DNA of 64,000 bases from the NCBI GenBank assembly GCA_017304475.1, contig JAFKKV010000011.1, forward strand, positions 124,001-188,000, written 5' to 3'. Below the pieces are notes generated by a model. It was not told the DNA's origin and did not search any database. It saw only the letters and a program-made list of their open reading frames with translations. The stretch comes from Hyphomicrobiales bacterium (GTDB lineage: Bacteria; Pseudomonadota; Alphaproteobacteria; Rhizobiales; Phreatobacteraceae). This document shows, one piece after another, positions 37,075 through 50,110 of the stretch (position 1 is its first letter; the number at the start of each line of letters is the position of its first letter). A program made the position numbers and the translations under genes.

Positions 37075-40041
37075 TCAGGAAAAGGCTTCGTCCAGGAAGG
37101 CCTGGAGCTGGGCGACGTGCCGGGACATCAGGCCGGTGGCGGTGGCCGCCGAGGCCGGACGACCGGCATAGCGGGCGCGCTTGGACTTGGAGCCGGCGGT
37201 TCCGAGCACCCATTCCAGATAGGGCTCGACGAAGCTCCAGGAGCCCATATTCTTCGGCTCCTCCTGGCACCAGATCACATCCGCGTTCTTGAAGCGGCCG
37301 ATTTCGTGGGCCAGCGCCTTCAAGGGGAACGGATAGAGCTGCTCGACGCGCATCAGATAGACGTCGTCGATGCCGCGCTTGATGCGGTCTTCGTAGAGGT
37401 CGAAATAGACCTTGCCCGAGCAGAGCACGACGCGCCGGATCTTCTTGTCCTCGACGAGCTTGATCTCCTGGTTCGGCAGAACCTCCGCGTCGTCCCACAG
37501 GACGCGATGGAACGACGTGCCGGCTTCGAATTCGGAGAGCTTCGATACCGCACGCTTGTGACGCAGCAGTGATTTCGGCGTCATCAGGATCAGCGGCTTG
37601 CGGATGTCGCGCTTCAGCTGCCGGCGCAGGATGTGGAAATAGTTCGCCGGCGTCGAGCAGTTCGCCACCTGCATATTGTCTTCCGCGCACATCTGCAGGA
37701 AGCGCTCGAGGCGGGCCGAGGAGTGCTCGGGTCCCTGGCCCTCATAGCCATGCGGCAGCAGGCAGACGAGGCCGGAGAGCCTCAGCCACTTGCGTTCGGC
37801 CGACGAGATGAACTGGTCGAAGACGACCTGGGCGCCGTTGGCGAAATCGCCGAACTGGCCTTCCCAGGCGACCAGGGCATTCGGCTCGGCCAGCGTATAG
37901 CCGTATTCGTAGCCGAGCACGGCCTCTTCCGAGAGCATCGAATTGATGACCTCGTATTTGGCCTGGCCGCCGCCGATATTGTTGAGCGGCGTGTAGCGGG
38001 CTTCCGTCTCCTGGTCGATCAGCACGGAATGGCGCTGCGAGAAGGTGCCGCGCTCGCTGTCCTGGCCGGACAGGCGCACGCGATGGCCGTCGGCCACCAG
38101 GGTGCCGAAGGCCAGCGCCTCGCCGGTCGCCCAGTCGATGCCTTCGCCGGTCTCGATCATCTTGCGGCGGTTGTCCATGAACCGCTGGATGGTCTTGTGC
38201 GCGGTGAACTTCTCCGGGATCCGGGTGATCGCCTTGCCGATCTCGACCAGGCGAGCGTGATCAACGCCGCTCGCGCCGCGGCGCGGATCGTCGTCGGTCG
38301 AGCCGGGGGCCTTCAGGCCCTGCCAGCGGCCGTCCAGCCAGTCGGCCTTGTTCGGCTTGTAGGACTGGCCGGCCTCGTATTCGCCATCGAGCCGGGTGCG
38401 CCAGTCGGCCTTCATGGCGTCGAATTCGGCCGCGGTCACCACGCCCTCGTTCACCAGCTTGGCGCCGTAGAGGTCGAGCGACGATTTCAGGCCCCTGATC
38501 TTCTTGTACATCAAGGGCTGGGTGAAGGCCGGCTCGTCGCCTTCGTTATGACCGAAGCGGCGGTAGCACCACATGTCGATGACGACAGGCTTCTGGAACT
38601 TCTGCCGGAACTCGGTCGCGACCTTGGCGGCGAAGACCACCGCTTCCGGGTCGTCGCCATTGACGTGGAAGATCGGCGCTTCGACCATCTTCGCGACGTC
38701 GGACGGATAGGGCGAGGACCGGCTGTAGCGGGGATAGGTGGTGAAGCCGATCTGGTTGTTGATGATGAAATGGATCGAGCCGCCGGTGCGGTGACCCTTC
38801 AGGCCGGACAGGCCGAAACATTCCGCCACGACGCCCTGGCCGGCAAAGGCCGCATCGCCATGGATGAGCAGGGGCAGCACCGCGGAGCGGTCTTCCGGCG
38901 GGCAGCCGTGCTGGTCCTGCTTGGCGCGGACCTTGCCGAGCACCACCGGATTGACGATTTCCAGATGCGACGGGTTGGGGGTGAGCGACAGGTGCACCTT
39001 GTTGCCGTCGAACTCGCGGTCCGACGAGGCGCCGAGGTGGTACTTCACGTCGCCCGAGCCTTCCACGTCGTCAGGGGCATAGGAGCCGCCCTTGAATTCG
39101 TGGAACAGCGCGCGATGCGGCTTGGCCATCACCTGGGTCAGCGTGTTCAGGCGGCCGCGATGGGCCATGCCCAGCACGATTTCCTTCACGCCGAGATTGC
39201 CGCCGCGCTTGATGATCTGCTCGAGCGCGGGGATCATCGATTCGCCGCCGTCGAGGCCGAAGCGCTTGGTGCCGGTATAGCGCAGGTCGAGGAACTTCTC
39301 GAAGCCCTCGGCCTCCACCAGCTTCTGCAGGATGGCGCGCTTGCCCTCCTTGGTGAAGGCGATTTCCTTGTCCGGACCCTCGATGCGCTCCTGGATCCAG
39401 GCCTTCTGGGCCGGATCGGTGATGTGCATGAACTCGACGCCGAGCGTCTGGCAATAGGTGCGCTCGAGAATGCCGACCATTTCGCGCAGCGTCGCGAATT
39501 CCAGGCCGAGCACCTTGTCGATGAAGATCTTGCGGTCGAAATCGGCCTCGGTGAAGCCATAGGAGCGCGGATCGAGCTCCTCGTGGGTCTTCGGCGGATC
39601 GAGGCCGAGCGGGTCGAGATTGGCGTGCAGGTGGCCGCGGGCCCGATAGGCGCGGATCAGCATCAGCGCGCGAACCGAATCCCGCGTCGCCTGCTGGATG
39701 TCGGTCTCGGCGACCGGCGCGCTCGCCGGCTGGGTCTTGTCGGCGGCCTTGGCCTTCAGCTTGTCGCCGATGACCTTCTCGATCGCGGCCCAATTGCCGT
39801 CGAGCGCCGAGATCAGCTCGCCATTGGCCTGGACCGGCCAATTCGGCTTGGCCCAGGACGGTCCCTCGGCGTTCTTGGCGACATCGGCGGCATCGTCGCC
39901 GAGCGTCTTGAAGAAGGCCTGCCACTCCGCATCGACCGAAGCGGGATTGGCTTCGTAGCGGGCGTAGAGGTCCTCGATATAGGCGGCATTGCCGCCATAG
40001 AGGAATGAGGTGAGCGCGATGGTCTCGTCTTGGCGTGCCAT
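37075..40041 (-). CDS. sucA: 2-oxoglutarate dehydrogenase E1 component
   Basis: A 988-residue ThDP-dependent decarboxylase. The N-terminal segment SFLYGGNAAYIEDLYARYEA docks the other subunits. GMAHRGRLNTL (about 293-303), the ThDP-binding GDAAFAGQGVVAE then NNQIGFTT (about 390-430) and the C-terminal RVEQLYPFPL with CQEEPKNMGSW near the end are all present. Length and motifs are normal. It follows sucD after 132 bp that contain a perfect hairpin. Confidence 0.98.
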   Translation of the reverse strand: MARQDETIALTSFLYGGNAAYIEDLYARYEANPASVDAEWQAFFKTLGDDAADVAKNAEGPSWAKPNWPVQANGELISALDGNWAAIEKVIGDKLKAKAADKTQPASAPVAETDIQQATRDSVRALMLIRAYRARGHLHANLDPLGLDPPKTHEELDPRSYGFTEADFDRKIFIDKVLGLEFATLREMVGILERTYCQTLGVEFMHITDPAQKAWIQERIEGPDKEIAFTKEGKRAILQKLVEAEGFEKFLDLRYTGTKRFGLDGGESMIPALEQIIKRGGNLGVKEIVLGMAHRGRLNTLTQVMAKPHRALFHEFKGGSYAPDDVEGSGDVKYHLGASSDREFDGNKVHLSLTPNPSHLEIVNPVVLGKVRAKQDQHGCPPEDRSAVLPLLIHGDAAFAGQGVVAECFGLSGLKGHRTGGSIHFIINNQIGFTTYPRYSRSSPYPSDVAKMVEAPIFHVNGDDPEAVVFAAKVATEFRQKFQKPVVIDMWCYRRFGHNEGDEPAFTQPLMYKKIRGLKSSLDLYGAKLVNEGVVTAAEFDAMKADWRTRLDGEYEAGQSYKPNKADWLDGRWQGLKAPGSTDDDPRRGASGVDHARLVEIGKAITRIPEKFTAHKTIQRFMDNRRKMIETGEGIDWATGEALAFGTLVADGHRVRLSGQDSERGTFSQRHSVLIDQETEARYTPLNNIGGGQAKYEVINSMLSEEAVLGYEYGYTLAEPNALVAWEGQFGDFANGAQVVFDQFISSAERKWLRLSGLVCLLPHGYEGQGPEHSSARLERFLQMCAEDNMQVANCSTPANYFHILRRQLKRDIRKPLILMTPKSLLRHKRAVSKLSEFEAGTSFHRVLWDDAEVLPNQEIKLVEDKKIRRVVLCSGKVYFDLYEDRIKRGIDDVYLMRVEQLYPFPLKALAHEIGRFKNADVIWCQEEPKNMGSWSFVEPYLEWVLGTAGSKSKRARYAGRPASAATATGLMSRHVAQLQAFLDEAFS

Positions 40042-40129
40042 GATCGGTTCCTGCAGCGTTCTGGATCGCGGGCGGCGTGGTTTGTCCGCACTTCAATCGA
40101 ACGCCTTATGGCGTCTTCTTCGGTGGTGG

Positions 40130-40153
40130 AAATCGGCCAGAAACTGGCCGATT
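40130..40153. terminator. Intercistronic hairpin between sucD and sucA
   Basis: AAATCGGCCAG and CTGGCCGATTT form an 11-bp perfect inverted repeat with a 2-base centre. There is no long T-run, so partial termination, RNA processing or transcript stabilisation are all possible. Confidence 0.55.
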
Positions 40154-40173
40154 TCTTGTTCGTGCGAAGCGGC

Positions 40174-41064
40174 TCAGCGCTTCTTCTTCAAAAGTTCGAC
40201 AAGCGTCTTGCCGAGCCGCGCCGGCGACGGCGAGACGCGGATGCCGGCGGCTTCCATCGCCGCGATCTTGTCCTCGGCGCCGCCTTTGCCGCCGGAGATG
40301 ATCGCGCCGGCATGGCCCATGCGGCGGCCGGGAGGGGCGGTGCGTCCGGCGATGAAGCCGACCATCGGCTTCTTGCGCCCGCGCTTGGCCTCGTCACGGA
40401 TGAACTGGGCCGCGTCCTCCTCGGCCGAGCCGCCGATCTCGCCGATCATGATGATCGACTCGGTCTTGGAATCGGCCAGGAACATTTCCAGCATGTCGAT
40501 GAACTCGGTGCCCTTGACCGGATCACCGCCGATGCCGACGGCCGTCGTCTGGCCGAGGCCGGCCTGGGTGGTCTGGAACACCGCCTCATAGGTCAGCGTG
40601 CCCGAGCGCGAGACGATGCCGACATTGCCCTTGCGGAAAATGTTCGCCGGCATGATGCCGATCTTGGATTCGCCGGCGGTCACGACGCCAGGGCAGTTCG
40701 GTCCGATGAGACGCGACTTGGAGCCTTCCAGCGCGCGCTTCACCTTGATCATGTCCTGCACCGGAATGCCCTCGGTGATGCAGATGATCAGCGGGACCTC
40801 GGCGTCGATGGCCTCCAGGATCGCATCCGCGGCCCCCGGCGGCGGCACATAGACGACGGACGCGTCGGCGCCGGTCCTGTCGCGGGCTTCCGCCACCGTG
40901 TCGAAGACCGGCAGGTTCAGGTGCGTCTGGCCGCCTTTGCCGGGCGCCACGCCGCCGACCATCTTGGTGCCATAGGCAATCGCCTGCTCGGAATGGAACG
41001 TGCCATTCTTGCCGGTGAAGCCCTGGGTGATGACCTTCGTCTTCTTGGTGATGAGAATCGACAT
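40174..41064 (-). CDS. sucD: Succinate-CoA ligase, alpha subunit
   Basis: A 296-residue subunit that binds CoA and carries the phosphohistidine. The N-terminal CoA-binding motif is [19 protein letters not shown] (about 10-28); [20 protein letters not shown] is the ligase signature, and the active His is in [15 protein letters not shown] (about 250). It makes ATP or GTP from succinyl-CoA together with SucC. It starts 9 bp after the sucC stop. Confidence 0.98.
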   Translation of the reverse strand: MSILITKKTKVITQGFTGKNGTFHSEQAIAYGTKMVGGVAPGKGGQTHLNLPVFDTVAEARDRTGADASVVYVPPPGAADAILEAIDAEVPLIICITEGIPVQDMIKVKRALEGSKSRLIGPNCPGVVTAGESKIGIMPANIFRKGNVGIVSRSGTLTYEAVFQTTQAGLGQTTAVGIGGDPVKGTEFIDMLEMFLADSKTESIIMIGEIGGSAEEDAAQFIRDEAKRGRKKPMVGFIAGRTAPPGRRMGHAGAIISGGKGGAEDKIAAMEAAGIRVSPSPARLGKTLVELLKKKR

Positions 41065-41073
41065 CGAAGGTCC

Positions 41074-42696
<1,623 letters not shown>

Positions 42697-42742
42697 CGCA
42701 TCTCTCGCTTGGCGGTCTGGCCGCTTCAGGTTTCGAGGGGCC

Positions 42743-42774
42743 GAAGGCGGTAGCCGTCAAGGGCTGCCGCCTTC
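42743..42774. terminator. Hairpin between mdh and sucC
   Basis: GAAGGCGG and CCGCCTTC with inner TAGCC/GGCTG make a nearly perfect 13-bp stem in the 111-bp gap. There is no T-run; it may tune the ratio of mdh to suc transcripts. Confidence 0.45.
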
Positions 42775-42807
42775 GCGCGTTCTGGAAGGGCCGATTGACG
42801 GGCCGGA

Positions 42808-44201
<1,394 letters not shown>

Positions 44202-44918
44202 TCAAGCGAAGAAATCGACCTCGCCGCTATCAAGATCATAACGCCCGCCGACGATCTTGATCTTGCCTGCCTTGACCATGTCCGCGACGACCGGCCCGGC
44301 CGTCTGCAGGCGGGCGACCGTGCGCCGGACATTCTCGCGGACGGCATTGTCGACGAAATCGCCGTCGCGGCCGCGCGCGGCGATGGCCGCCGGCAGGATC
44401 GGCTCGATCATCGGGCCGATCGAGCCGGGGAAGGTGGCATTCTTGGTGACCACGTCGCAGGCCGCCATGACCGCGCCGCAGCGCTCATGGCCGAGCACCA
44501 CGATCAGCGGCGATTTCAGCACCGCGGCGCCATATTCCAGCGTGCCCATGGCCACCGTGTCGACGGTGTTGCCGGCATTGCGGATGACGAACAACTCGCC
44601 GAGGCTCAGGCCGCCGAACACCAGTTCGGGGGGCACGCGGCTGTCGGCGCAGCTGACCAGGGTCGCCCAGGGCGCCTGGCCGGCGGCCACGTCATGGCGG
44701 CGTTTGGCCATGTCGGAGACGCAGGCCTGCGGATTGGCGACAAAGCGCCGGTTGCCGGCCTTGAGCTGTTCCAGCGCCTGATCCGGCGTCAAGGCCGTCG
44801 CGGGGCCGTCGCTTGCCGCGGCCGGCTGAAGACCCGCGAACCCGGCGAGGGCGCCGGTGGCGGCGAGCGTCAGCGCCTGCCTGCGGCTCGGCTTGAAGGT
44901 CTTGCAGGTCTCACACAT
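44202..44918 (-). CDS. Beta-class carbonic anhydrase, exported
   Basis: A 238-residue enzyme that interconverts CO2 and bicarbonate. Zinc ligands are Cys90 (VSCADSRVPPE), His144 and Cys147 (GHERCGA), with the catalytic Asp92-Arg94 pair. The N-terminus has a Tat-type signal (PSRRQALTLAATGALAGFAG, then PAAASD), so it should act in the periplasm. It is preceded by an odd MCETC motif that could bind metal before export. Standing alone on the minus strand. Confidence 0.93.
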   Translation of the reverse strand: MCETCKTFKPSRRQALTLAATGALAGFAGLQPAAASDGPATALTPDQALEQLKAGNRRFVANPQACVSDMAKRRHDVAAGQAPWATLVSCADSRVPPELVFGGLSLGELFVIRNAGNTVDTVAMGTLEYGAAVLKSPLIVVLGHERCGAVMAACDVVTKNATFPGSIGPMIEPILPAAIAARGRDGDFVDNAVRENVRRTVARLQTAGPVVADMVKAGKIKIVGGRYDLDSGEVDFFA

Positions 44919-45091
44919 GGATTGTCCCCCCGATCGCCGGTCGCGGCCCCCGGCCCGACAGCAAGGCGATTGTCCAGGCTATGGCTGGCGAAAGGCCGTG
45001 CGACTAGTGGTGGTTTTGCTTAGATCCGGGCCATGGCGGGCTTGTCGGGGCGAAAACGGCGCCCCGGCCGCCGGTCGCGGTCGGTCGCAGG

Positions 45092-45730
45092 CTAGACCCC
45101 GCCCGAGACCAGCGTCCGGATGACGATGCGCGCCATGACCGAAATCCGCGCCTCGACCTGGGCACGGGTCAGGTCGCGGGTCTCCATGACCAAAGCCGGA
45201 TGGACGAAGCGCTGCATCGCGTCGCCGACGAAGGCGACCGCCTTTTCCTCGTCCTTGATCCTGAACGGGCCGGGTTCCAGCCCCTCGTCGACAATGGCCG
45301 CGAGAAACGAGCGCAGCCGCGCCCGATGGGCGGTGATGGTGTCGCGCCGGCCCTCCCAGAAGGTCGCATAGGCGCCGTAGATCGCCGGATCCCGGTCCAG
45401 GCCGTCGCGCTGCGCCTTGGCCCAGGCGGTCAGGAAGCGCTCCAGCTTGTCGTCGGCGGGATCGGGCGCATTGGCGATATCGCCGAGCGCCATCTCGACC
45501 GAGCGGGTCCAGGCGACCACCACCGCCTCCACCAGCCCCGCCTTGGACGGGAAGAAGCGATAGACATTGGCGTGGCTCATGCCGGCATCGCGCGCCACCG
45601 CCACCACCGTCACACGCTCGGGCCCGTAGCGCCGGATATGCTCGGCGGCGATCGCCACCAGGCGCGCCTGGACCCGGTCCTCCTGGGGCTGGGCCGTCGG
45701 CGGCCGATAGGTTTCAGCGCGTCGGGCCAC
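45092..45730 (-). CDS. TetR-family transcriptional regulator
   Basis: A 212-residue repressor-type protein with a helix-turn-helix at about 38-60 (VTVVAVARDAGMSHANVYRF, then FPSKAGLVEAVV) and a divergent C-terminal ligand domain. GTG 45730 is the start. No clear partner gene lies next to it, and the ligand cannot be predicted. Confidence 0.92.
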   Translation of the reverse strand: MARRAETYRPPTAQPQEDRVQARLVAIAAEHIRRYGPERVTVVAVARDAGMSHANVYRFFPSKAGLVEAVVVAWTRSVEMALGDIANAPDPADDKLERFLTAWAKAQRDGLDRDPAIYGAYATFWEGRRDTITAHRARLRSFLAAIVDEGLEPGPFRIKDEEKAVAFVGDAMQRFVHPALVMETRDLTRAQVEARISVMARIVIRTLVSGGV

Positions 45731-45882
45731 GGCATGCCTTCGCGATCAGGGCCGCTTCGATCGGGCGCAAGGGGGTCGCAGGACCTGAGCCGTCCCGCGC
45801 TGCGCGGTTCATGAGCCGTCTCGTTTTTTGCTTCGCATGGGCGGACCTTATCCGAATGCGCGCCGCGCGATATGCCGTGCTG

Positions 45883-45944
45883 TCAGGTTTCGATGATGTC
45901 CATCATCAGACTCTGATGATGTCCATCGTCAGGTTTCGACGATG
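45883..45944. repeat. Short direct repeat that echoes the zapE 3' end
   Basis: TCAGGTTTCGAYGATG occurs at 45883-45898 and 45929-45944, the second copy being the last codons and stop of zapE. GATGATGTCCATC also occurs twice in between. Probably the result of a small tandem duplication. Confidence 0.6.
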
Positions 45945-47104
45945 CCGCCGGTATCGGCCGAGGGGGCGACCCGGCGCTCGTGCGGCGCGGCGAGATATTC
46001 GTCCGACCGCATCTCGATCAGCCGCGAGGCGGTCCGGTTGAACTCGAAGACCTCGAAGCCCTCGTCGGACAGATAGAGGCCGGTCGGCTCGGCGCCCGCG
46101 CTCGCCACCAGCTTCACCTGGTTGTCATAGAGCGCGTCGATCAAGGTGATGAAGCGCTTGGCCTCGTTGCGCATGCCGAGCCCGCGCATGACCGGCACGC
46201 GGTCGATCAAAACGGTGTGATAGGCATGGGCGATCGCCAGATAGTCCGAGGCTCCGAGCGGCTTTTCGCAGAGTTCGGCGAAGCTGAAGCGGGCGACGCC
46301 GCGGGCCTGCCTCGGCACCGGCACATGGCGGCCCTTGACGATCAGGTCGCCGCGCTCGCCCTCGGCGCCGCCGGTCAGCCGCGCCCAGGCCTCGTCCATG
46401 GCCTGGTCGGCACGCGCGTCGAGCGGCACGGTCCAGACCGGCTGGCCCGCGAGTTTTTCCAGACGGAAGTCGGTGCGTGATTCGAGCTTCACCACCGCCA
46501 TCCGCTCCTGCAGCAGCTTGATGAAGGGCAGGAACAGCGCCCGGTTGAGCCCGTCATTGTAAAGCAGGTCCGGCACCACGTTGGAGGTGGCGACCACCAC
46601 CACGCCTTCCTCGAACAGCTTGGCGAACAGCCGGCCGAGGATCATCGCATCGGCAATGTCGGTGACCGCGAATTCGTCGAAACACAGGAGCCAGGCTTCC
46701 TCGGCGAGCTCCAGTGCCACCGGCCCGATCGGGTCGTCGCCCTTGACCTCGCCGGTCTTCAGCTTCTGGCGATAATGGTGGATGCGCTCGTGCACATCGG
46801 CCATGAATTCATGGAAATGGGCCCGGCGCTTGCGCTTCACCGGGCTCGCCGCCATGAACAGGTCCATCAGCATGGTCTTGCCGCGGCCGACCTCGCCCCA
46901 GATGTAGAGACCGGTGACCGGCTCGCGTTTCTCGCCACGGGAAAACAGCCAGGCGAGCGCCGAGGATTTGCGCCGCGACAGGCGGAAGTCGGCGAGTTCT
47001 TCGTTCAGGCGGTTGAGTCGCTTCGCCACCGCGGCCTGCGCCGGGTCGAAGGAGATCTCACCGGCATCGACGAGCGCCTGGTAGCGGGACAGCGTATCGG
47101 CCAT
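45929..47104 (-). CDS. zapE: Cell division protein ZapE (AFG1-like ATPase)
   Basis: A 391-residue AAA-type ATPase of the ZapE/AFG1/LACE1 family. Walker A is GEVGRGKTM (70-78), followed by MDLFMAASPVKRKRRAHFHE, the Walker B WLLCFDEFAVTDIADAMIL (about 137-155) and sensor region VVVATSNVVPDLLY. ZapE associates with the Z-ring in E. coli and helps late constriction; the mitochondrial homologue handles respiratory proteins. It is divergent from sdhC, an arrangement found in other alphaproteobacteria. Confidence 0.94.
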   Translation of the reverse strand: MADTLSRYQALVDAGEISFDPAQAAVAKRLNRLNEELADFRLSRRKSSALAWLFSRGEKREPVTGLYIWGEVGRGKTMLMDLFMAASPVKRKRRAHFHEFMADVHERIHHYRQKLKTGEVKGDDPIGPVALELAEEAWLLCFDEFAVTDIADAMILGRLFAKLFEEGVVVVATSNVVPDLLYNDGLNRALFLPFIKLLQERMAVVKLESRTDFRLEKLAGQPVWTVPLDARADQAMDEAWARLTGGAEGERGDLIVKGRHVPVPRQARGVARFSFAELCEKPLGASDYLAIAHAYHTVLIDRVPVMRGLGMRNEAKRFITLIDALYDNQVKLVASAGAEPTGLYLSDEGFEVFEFNRTASRLIEMRSDEYLAAPHERRVAPSADTGGIVET

Positions 47105-47172
47105 GGGCCCGAGGCATTAACGGCCGGCGGAAATGGCCGCAAGTGATTGTGCCGCAGGGGCGCTTTGATTAT

Positions 47173-47189
47173 TTAAGAATGGTTCTACC
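47173..47189. promoter_or_regulatory. Irr-box-like palindrome upstream of sdhC
   Basis: TTAAGAA-TGG-TTCTACC agrees with 11 of the 14 fixed bases of the rhizobial Irr box (TTTAGAA-N3-TTCTAAA), and its core AGAA-TGG-TTCT is a perfect dyad. It lies 109 bp before sdhC in the divergent gap with zapE. Iron control of succinate dehydrogenase would make sense. Confidence 0.4.
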
Positions 47190-47297
47190 CCCTTTGTCGG
47201 ACAAGGCCTCCGTTGCGCCGGGCCCCGCGGTTTCGTAAACAGGCGCGTGATTTCCGGCGGCCGATCCAATCCGGCCAGCCCTGAGGACCTGCCGACA

Positions 47298-47705
47298 ATG
47301 GCCGATGTGAAGCCGATGCCCGAGCGCCCGCTTTCCCCGCACCTGCAGATTTACCGGCCGATGCTGACGATGATGATGTCGATCGTCCATCGCATCACCG
47401 GCTGCGCCTTGTTCTTCGGCACGCTTCTCCTGGTCTGGTGGCTGGTGGCGGCGGCCTCCGGCCCGAGCGCCTACGCGACCTTCCAGTGGTTCGCCGGCTC
47501 GTTCATCGGCCGCCTCGTGCTGTTCGGCTACACCTGGGCGCTGTTTCACCATATGCTCGGCGGCATCAGGCATTTCATCTGGGATACCGGCCGCGGTTTC
47601 GGTCCGCAGGAGCGCGAATGGCTGGTTCGCGCCAATCTGATCGGCTCGGTGGCACTGACGATCCTGACCTGGATCGTCGCCTATGCCGTGCGCGGCGGCG
47701 TCTGA
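47298..47705 (+). CDS. sdhC: Succinate dehydrogenase, cytochrome b556 subunit
   Basis: A 135-residue membrane subunit with three helices. The family signature RPLSPHLQIYRPMLTMMMSI (about 10-29) and the haem-ligand region SIVHRITGCALFFG (His31) are complete, and HHMLGGIRHFIWD (about 85-97) holds quinone-site residues. ATG 47298 follows TGAGGAC. It heads sdhC-sdhD-sdhA. Confidence 0.96.
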   Translation: MADVKPMPERPLSPHLQIYRPMLTMMMSIVHRITGCALFFGTLLLVWWLVAAASGPSAYATFQWFAGSFIGRLVLFGYTWALFHHMLGGIRHFIWDTGRGFGPQEREWLVRANLIGSVALTILTWIVAYAVRGGV

Positions 47706-47715
47706 GGAAAAGACC

Positions 47716-48111
47716 ATGTCGGAATCGAAAACCTCCATGCGCACCCCGCTCGGCCGCGTCCGCGGCCTCGGTTCGGCCCGGTCCGGCACCGAGCATTTCT
47801 GGCTGCAGCGGGTCACCGCGGTCGCCAATATCCCGCTGTCGCTGTTCGTCGTCGGGCTGATCATTTCGACCGCCGGCAGCAATTATTCGGCGGTGAAGGC
47901 GACGCTCGGCTCGCCGATCGTGGCGATCCCGCTGATCCTGTTCGTCATCTCGGCCGCCTATCACATGCGGCTCGGCATGCAGATGGTCATCGAGGACTAT
48001 GTTCCGGCCGAGGGCACCCGCATCGCCCTGCTGCTGCTCAACACCTTCTTTTCGGCGGTCGTGGCGCTCGCCTCGATCTTCGCGATCCTGAAATTGTCGT
48101 TCGGCGTCTGA
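47716..48111 (+). CDS. sdhD: Succinate dehydrogenase, hydrophobic membrane anchor
   Basis: A 130-residue anchor protein with three membrane helices: [20 protein letters not shown] (about 8-27), then [13 protein letters not shown] and [17 protein letters not shown] (His about 84, the probable second haem ligand). It begins 10 bp after the sdhC stop. ATG 47716 is better supported than the upstream in-frame ATG inside sdhC. Confidence 0.95.
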   Translation: MSESKTSMRTPLGRVRGLGSARSGTEHFWLQRVTAVANIPLSLFVVGLIISTAGSNYSAVKATLGSPIVAIPLILFVISAAYHMRLGMQMVIEDYVPAEGTRIALLLLNTFFSAVVALASIFAILKLSFGV

Positions 48112-48181
48112 CGCCGCGCGCCTCCAATCGATATCCGGCGCCGTCAGGCCCGGGACAGCTGACTACCAGGAGCACCGTGCC

Positions 48182-50002
48182 ATGGCTCAAGCCGCCGGAC
48201 CCGCCCTCAATGGCCGCGCCTACGATATCACCGACCACACCTATGACGTCGTCATCGTCGGCGCCGGCGGCGCGGGCCTGCGCGCCGTGGTGGGATGCGC
48301 CCAGGCCGGCCTGAAGACCGCCTGCATCTCCAAGGTGTTCCCGACCCGCTCGCATACGGTGGCGGCGCAGGGCGGCATTTCGGCCTCGCTCGGCAATATG
48401 GGCGAGGACGACTGGCGCTGGCACATGTACGACACGGTCAAGGGCTCCGACTGGCTCGGCGACCAGGACGCCATCGAATATCTCGTGCGCAACGCGCCGG
48501 CGGCGGTCTATGAGCTCGAGCATTGGGGCGTGCCGTTCTCGCGCACCGAGGCCGGCAAGATCTACCAGCGGCCGTTCGGCGGCATGACCACCCATTACGG
48601 CAAGGGCACCGCCCAGCGCACCTGCGCCGCCGCCGACCGCACCGGCCACGCCATCCTGCACACGCTCTACGGCCAGGCGCTGCGCAACAATGCCGAGTTC
48701 TTCATCGAATATTTCGCCATCGACCTGATGATGTCGGAAGACGGCCGCTGCCTCGGCGTGGTCGCGCTGAAGATGGATGACGGCACGCTGCACCGCTTCC
48801 GCGGCCGCCAGACCATCCTGGCCACCGGCGGCTATGGCCGCGCCTATTTCTCGGCGACCTCGGCGCATACCTGCACCGGCGACGGCAATGCCATGGTGCT
48901 GCGCGCCGGCCTGCCGCTGCAGGACATGGAATTCGTCCAGTTCCACCCGACCGGCATCTACGGCTCGGGCTGCCTGATCACCGAAGGGTCGCGCGGCGAG
49001 GGCGGCTATCTCACCAATTCCGAGGGTGAGCGCTTCATGGAGCGTTACGCCCCTTCGGCCAAGGACCTTGCCTCCCGCGACGTCGTCTCGCGCTCCATGA
49101 CCATGGAGATCCGCGAGGGTCGAGGTGTCGGCAAGAACAAGGACCACATCTACCTGCACCTCGACCATCTCGATCCGAAGATCCTGCACGAACGCCTGCC
49201 GGGCATTTCGGAAAGTGCCAAGATCTTCGCCGGCGTCGACGTCACCAAGGAGCCGATCCCGGTCATTCCGACGGTGCATTACAATATGGGCGGCATCCCC
49301 ACGAATTATCACGGCGAGGTCTATACCAAGAAGGGTGGCGACCCCGATGCCATCGTCCCCGGCCTGATGGCAATCGGCGAGGCGGCCTGCGTGTCGGTGC
49401 ACGGCGCCAACCGGCTCGGCTCCAACTCGCTCATCGATCTCGTGGTGTTCGGCCGTGCCGCCGGCCTGCGCGCCGCCGAGACGGTGGTGGCGGGCGAGAA
49501 GCATGAGGACCTGCCGAAGGAAGCCTCGGAACTCGCGCTGTCGCGGCTCGACAAGTTCCGCAATGCCTCCGGCGGCACCCCGACCGCCCAGCTGCGCGCC
49601 AAGATGCAGGGCATCATGCAGTCGAATTGCGCGGTGTTCCGCACCGGCGAGGTGCTGGAAGAGGGCCAGAAGCTGATCCACGAGGTCTGGCAGGGCTCGA
49701 CCGACATCAAGACCACCGACCGCTCGCTGATCTGGAATTCGGACCTGATCGAAACGCTCGAATTCGACAACCTGATCAGCCAGGCCGTGGTCACCATGGA
49801 CTCGGCCTCGAACCGGCAGGAAAGCCGCGGCGCCCATGCCCGCGAGGATTTCGCCGATCGCAACGACAAGGACTGGATGAAGCATACGCTGGCCTTCGCC
49901 GACGACCACAAGAAGACGGTGACCATCGACTATCGCCCGGTCCACACCTATACGATGACCAACGACATTCAGTATATCGAGCCGAAAGCCCGCGTGTATT
50001 GA
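48182..50002 (+). CDS. sdhA: Succinate dehydrogenase, flavoprotein subunit
   Basis: A 606-residue FAD subunit. FAD-binding [16 protein letters not shown] (about 24-39), the covalent-flavin His in [16 protein letters not shown] (about 57-72), and active-site HPTGIYGSG and RGEGGYL (about 258-280) are complete. The C-terminal end has the normal [12 protein letters not shown]. sdhB, which usually follows, is not here; a carbamoyltransferase gene follows instead. Confidence 0.98.
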   Translation: MAQAAGPALNGRAYDITDHTYDVVIVGAGGAGLRAVVGCAQAGLKTACISKVFPTRSHTVAAQGGISASLGNMGEDDWRWHMYDTVKGSDWLGDQDAIEYLVRNAPAAVYELEHWGVPFSRTEAGKIYQRPFGGMTTHYGKGTAQRTCAAADRTGHAILHTLYGQALRNNAEFFIEYFAIDLMMSEDGRCLGVVALKMDDGTLHRFRGRQTILATGGYGRAYFSATSAHTCTGDGNAMVLRAGLPLQDMEFVQFHPTGIYGSGCLITEGSRGEGGYLTNSEGERFMERYAPSAKDLASRDVVSRSMTMEIREGRGVGKNKDHIYLHLDHLDPKILHERLPGISESAKIFAGVDVTKEPIPVIPTVHYNMGGIPTNYHGEVYTKKGGDPDAIVPGLMAIGEAACVSVHGANRLGSNSLIDLVVFGRAAGLRAAETVVAGEKHEDLPKEASELALSRLDKFRNASGGTPTAQLRAKMQGIMQSNCAVFRTGEVLEEGQKLIHEVWQGSTDIKTTDRSLIWNSDLIETLEFDNLISQAVVTMDSASNRQESRGAHAREDFADRNDKDWMKHTLAFADDHKKTVTIDYRPVHTYTMTNDIQYIEPKARVY

Positions 50003-50026
50003 GGCGGGCCCATTGACGGGATTGCC

Positions 50027-50068
50027 ATTCCGGCCCGGCGCGCCTGACGGTGCGCCGGGCCGGAATTT
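50027..50068. terminator. Strong hairpin after sdhA
   Basis: ATTCCGGCCCGGCGC pairs perfectly with its reverse complement over 15 bp around a 10-base loop, 25 bp past the sdhA stop. A T-run is nearly absent (TT only). It separates sdhCDA from the carbamoyltransferase and argues for the end of the transcript there. Confidence 0.7.
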
Positions 50069-50110
50069 GGCCATGGCCGACGCCTTCGCCGTCGGGAAAC
50101 GGATTGCCGC

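Noticed and set aside
37633..40008. Very long open frame antisense to sucA
   Set aside because: It mirrors the codon pattern of sucA in a G+C-rich genome, has no recognisable domain and no ribosome site.
48038..50074. 678-codon open frame antisense to sdhA
   Set aside because: Shadow of sdhA; no start signal or motif.
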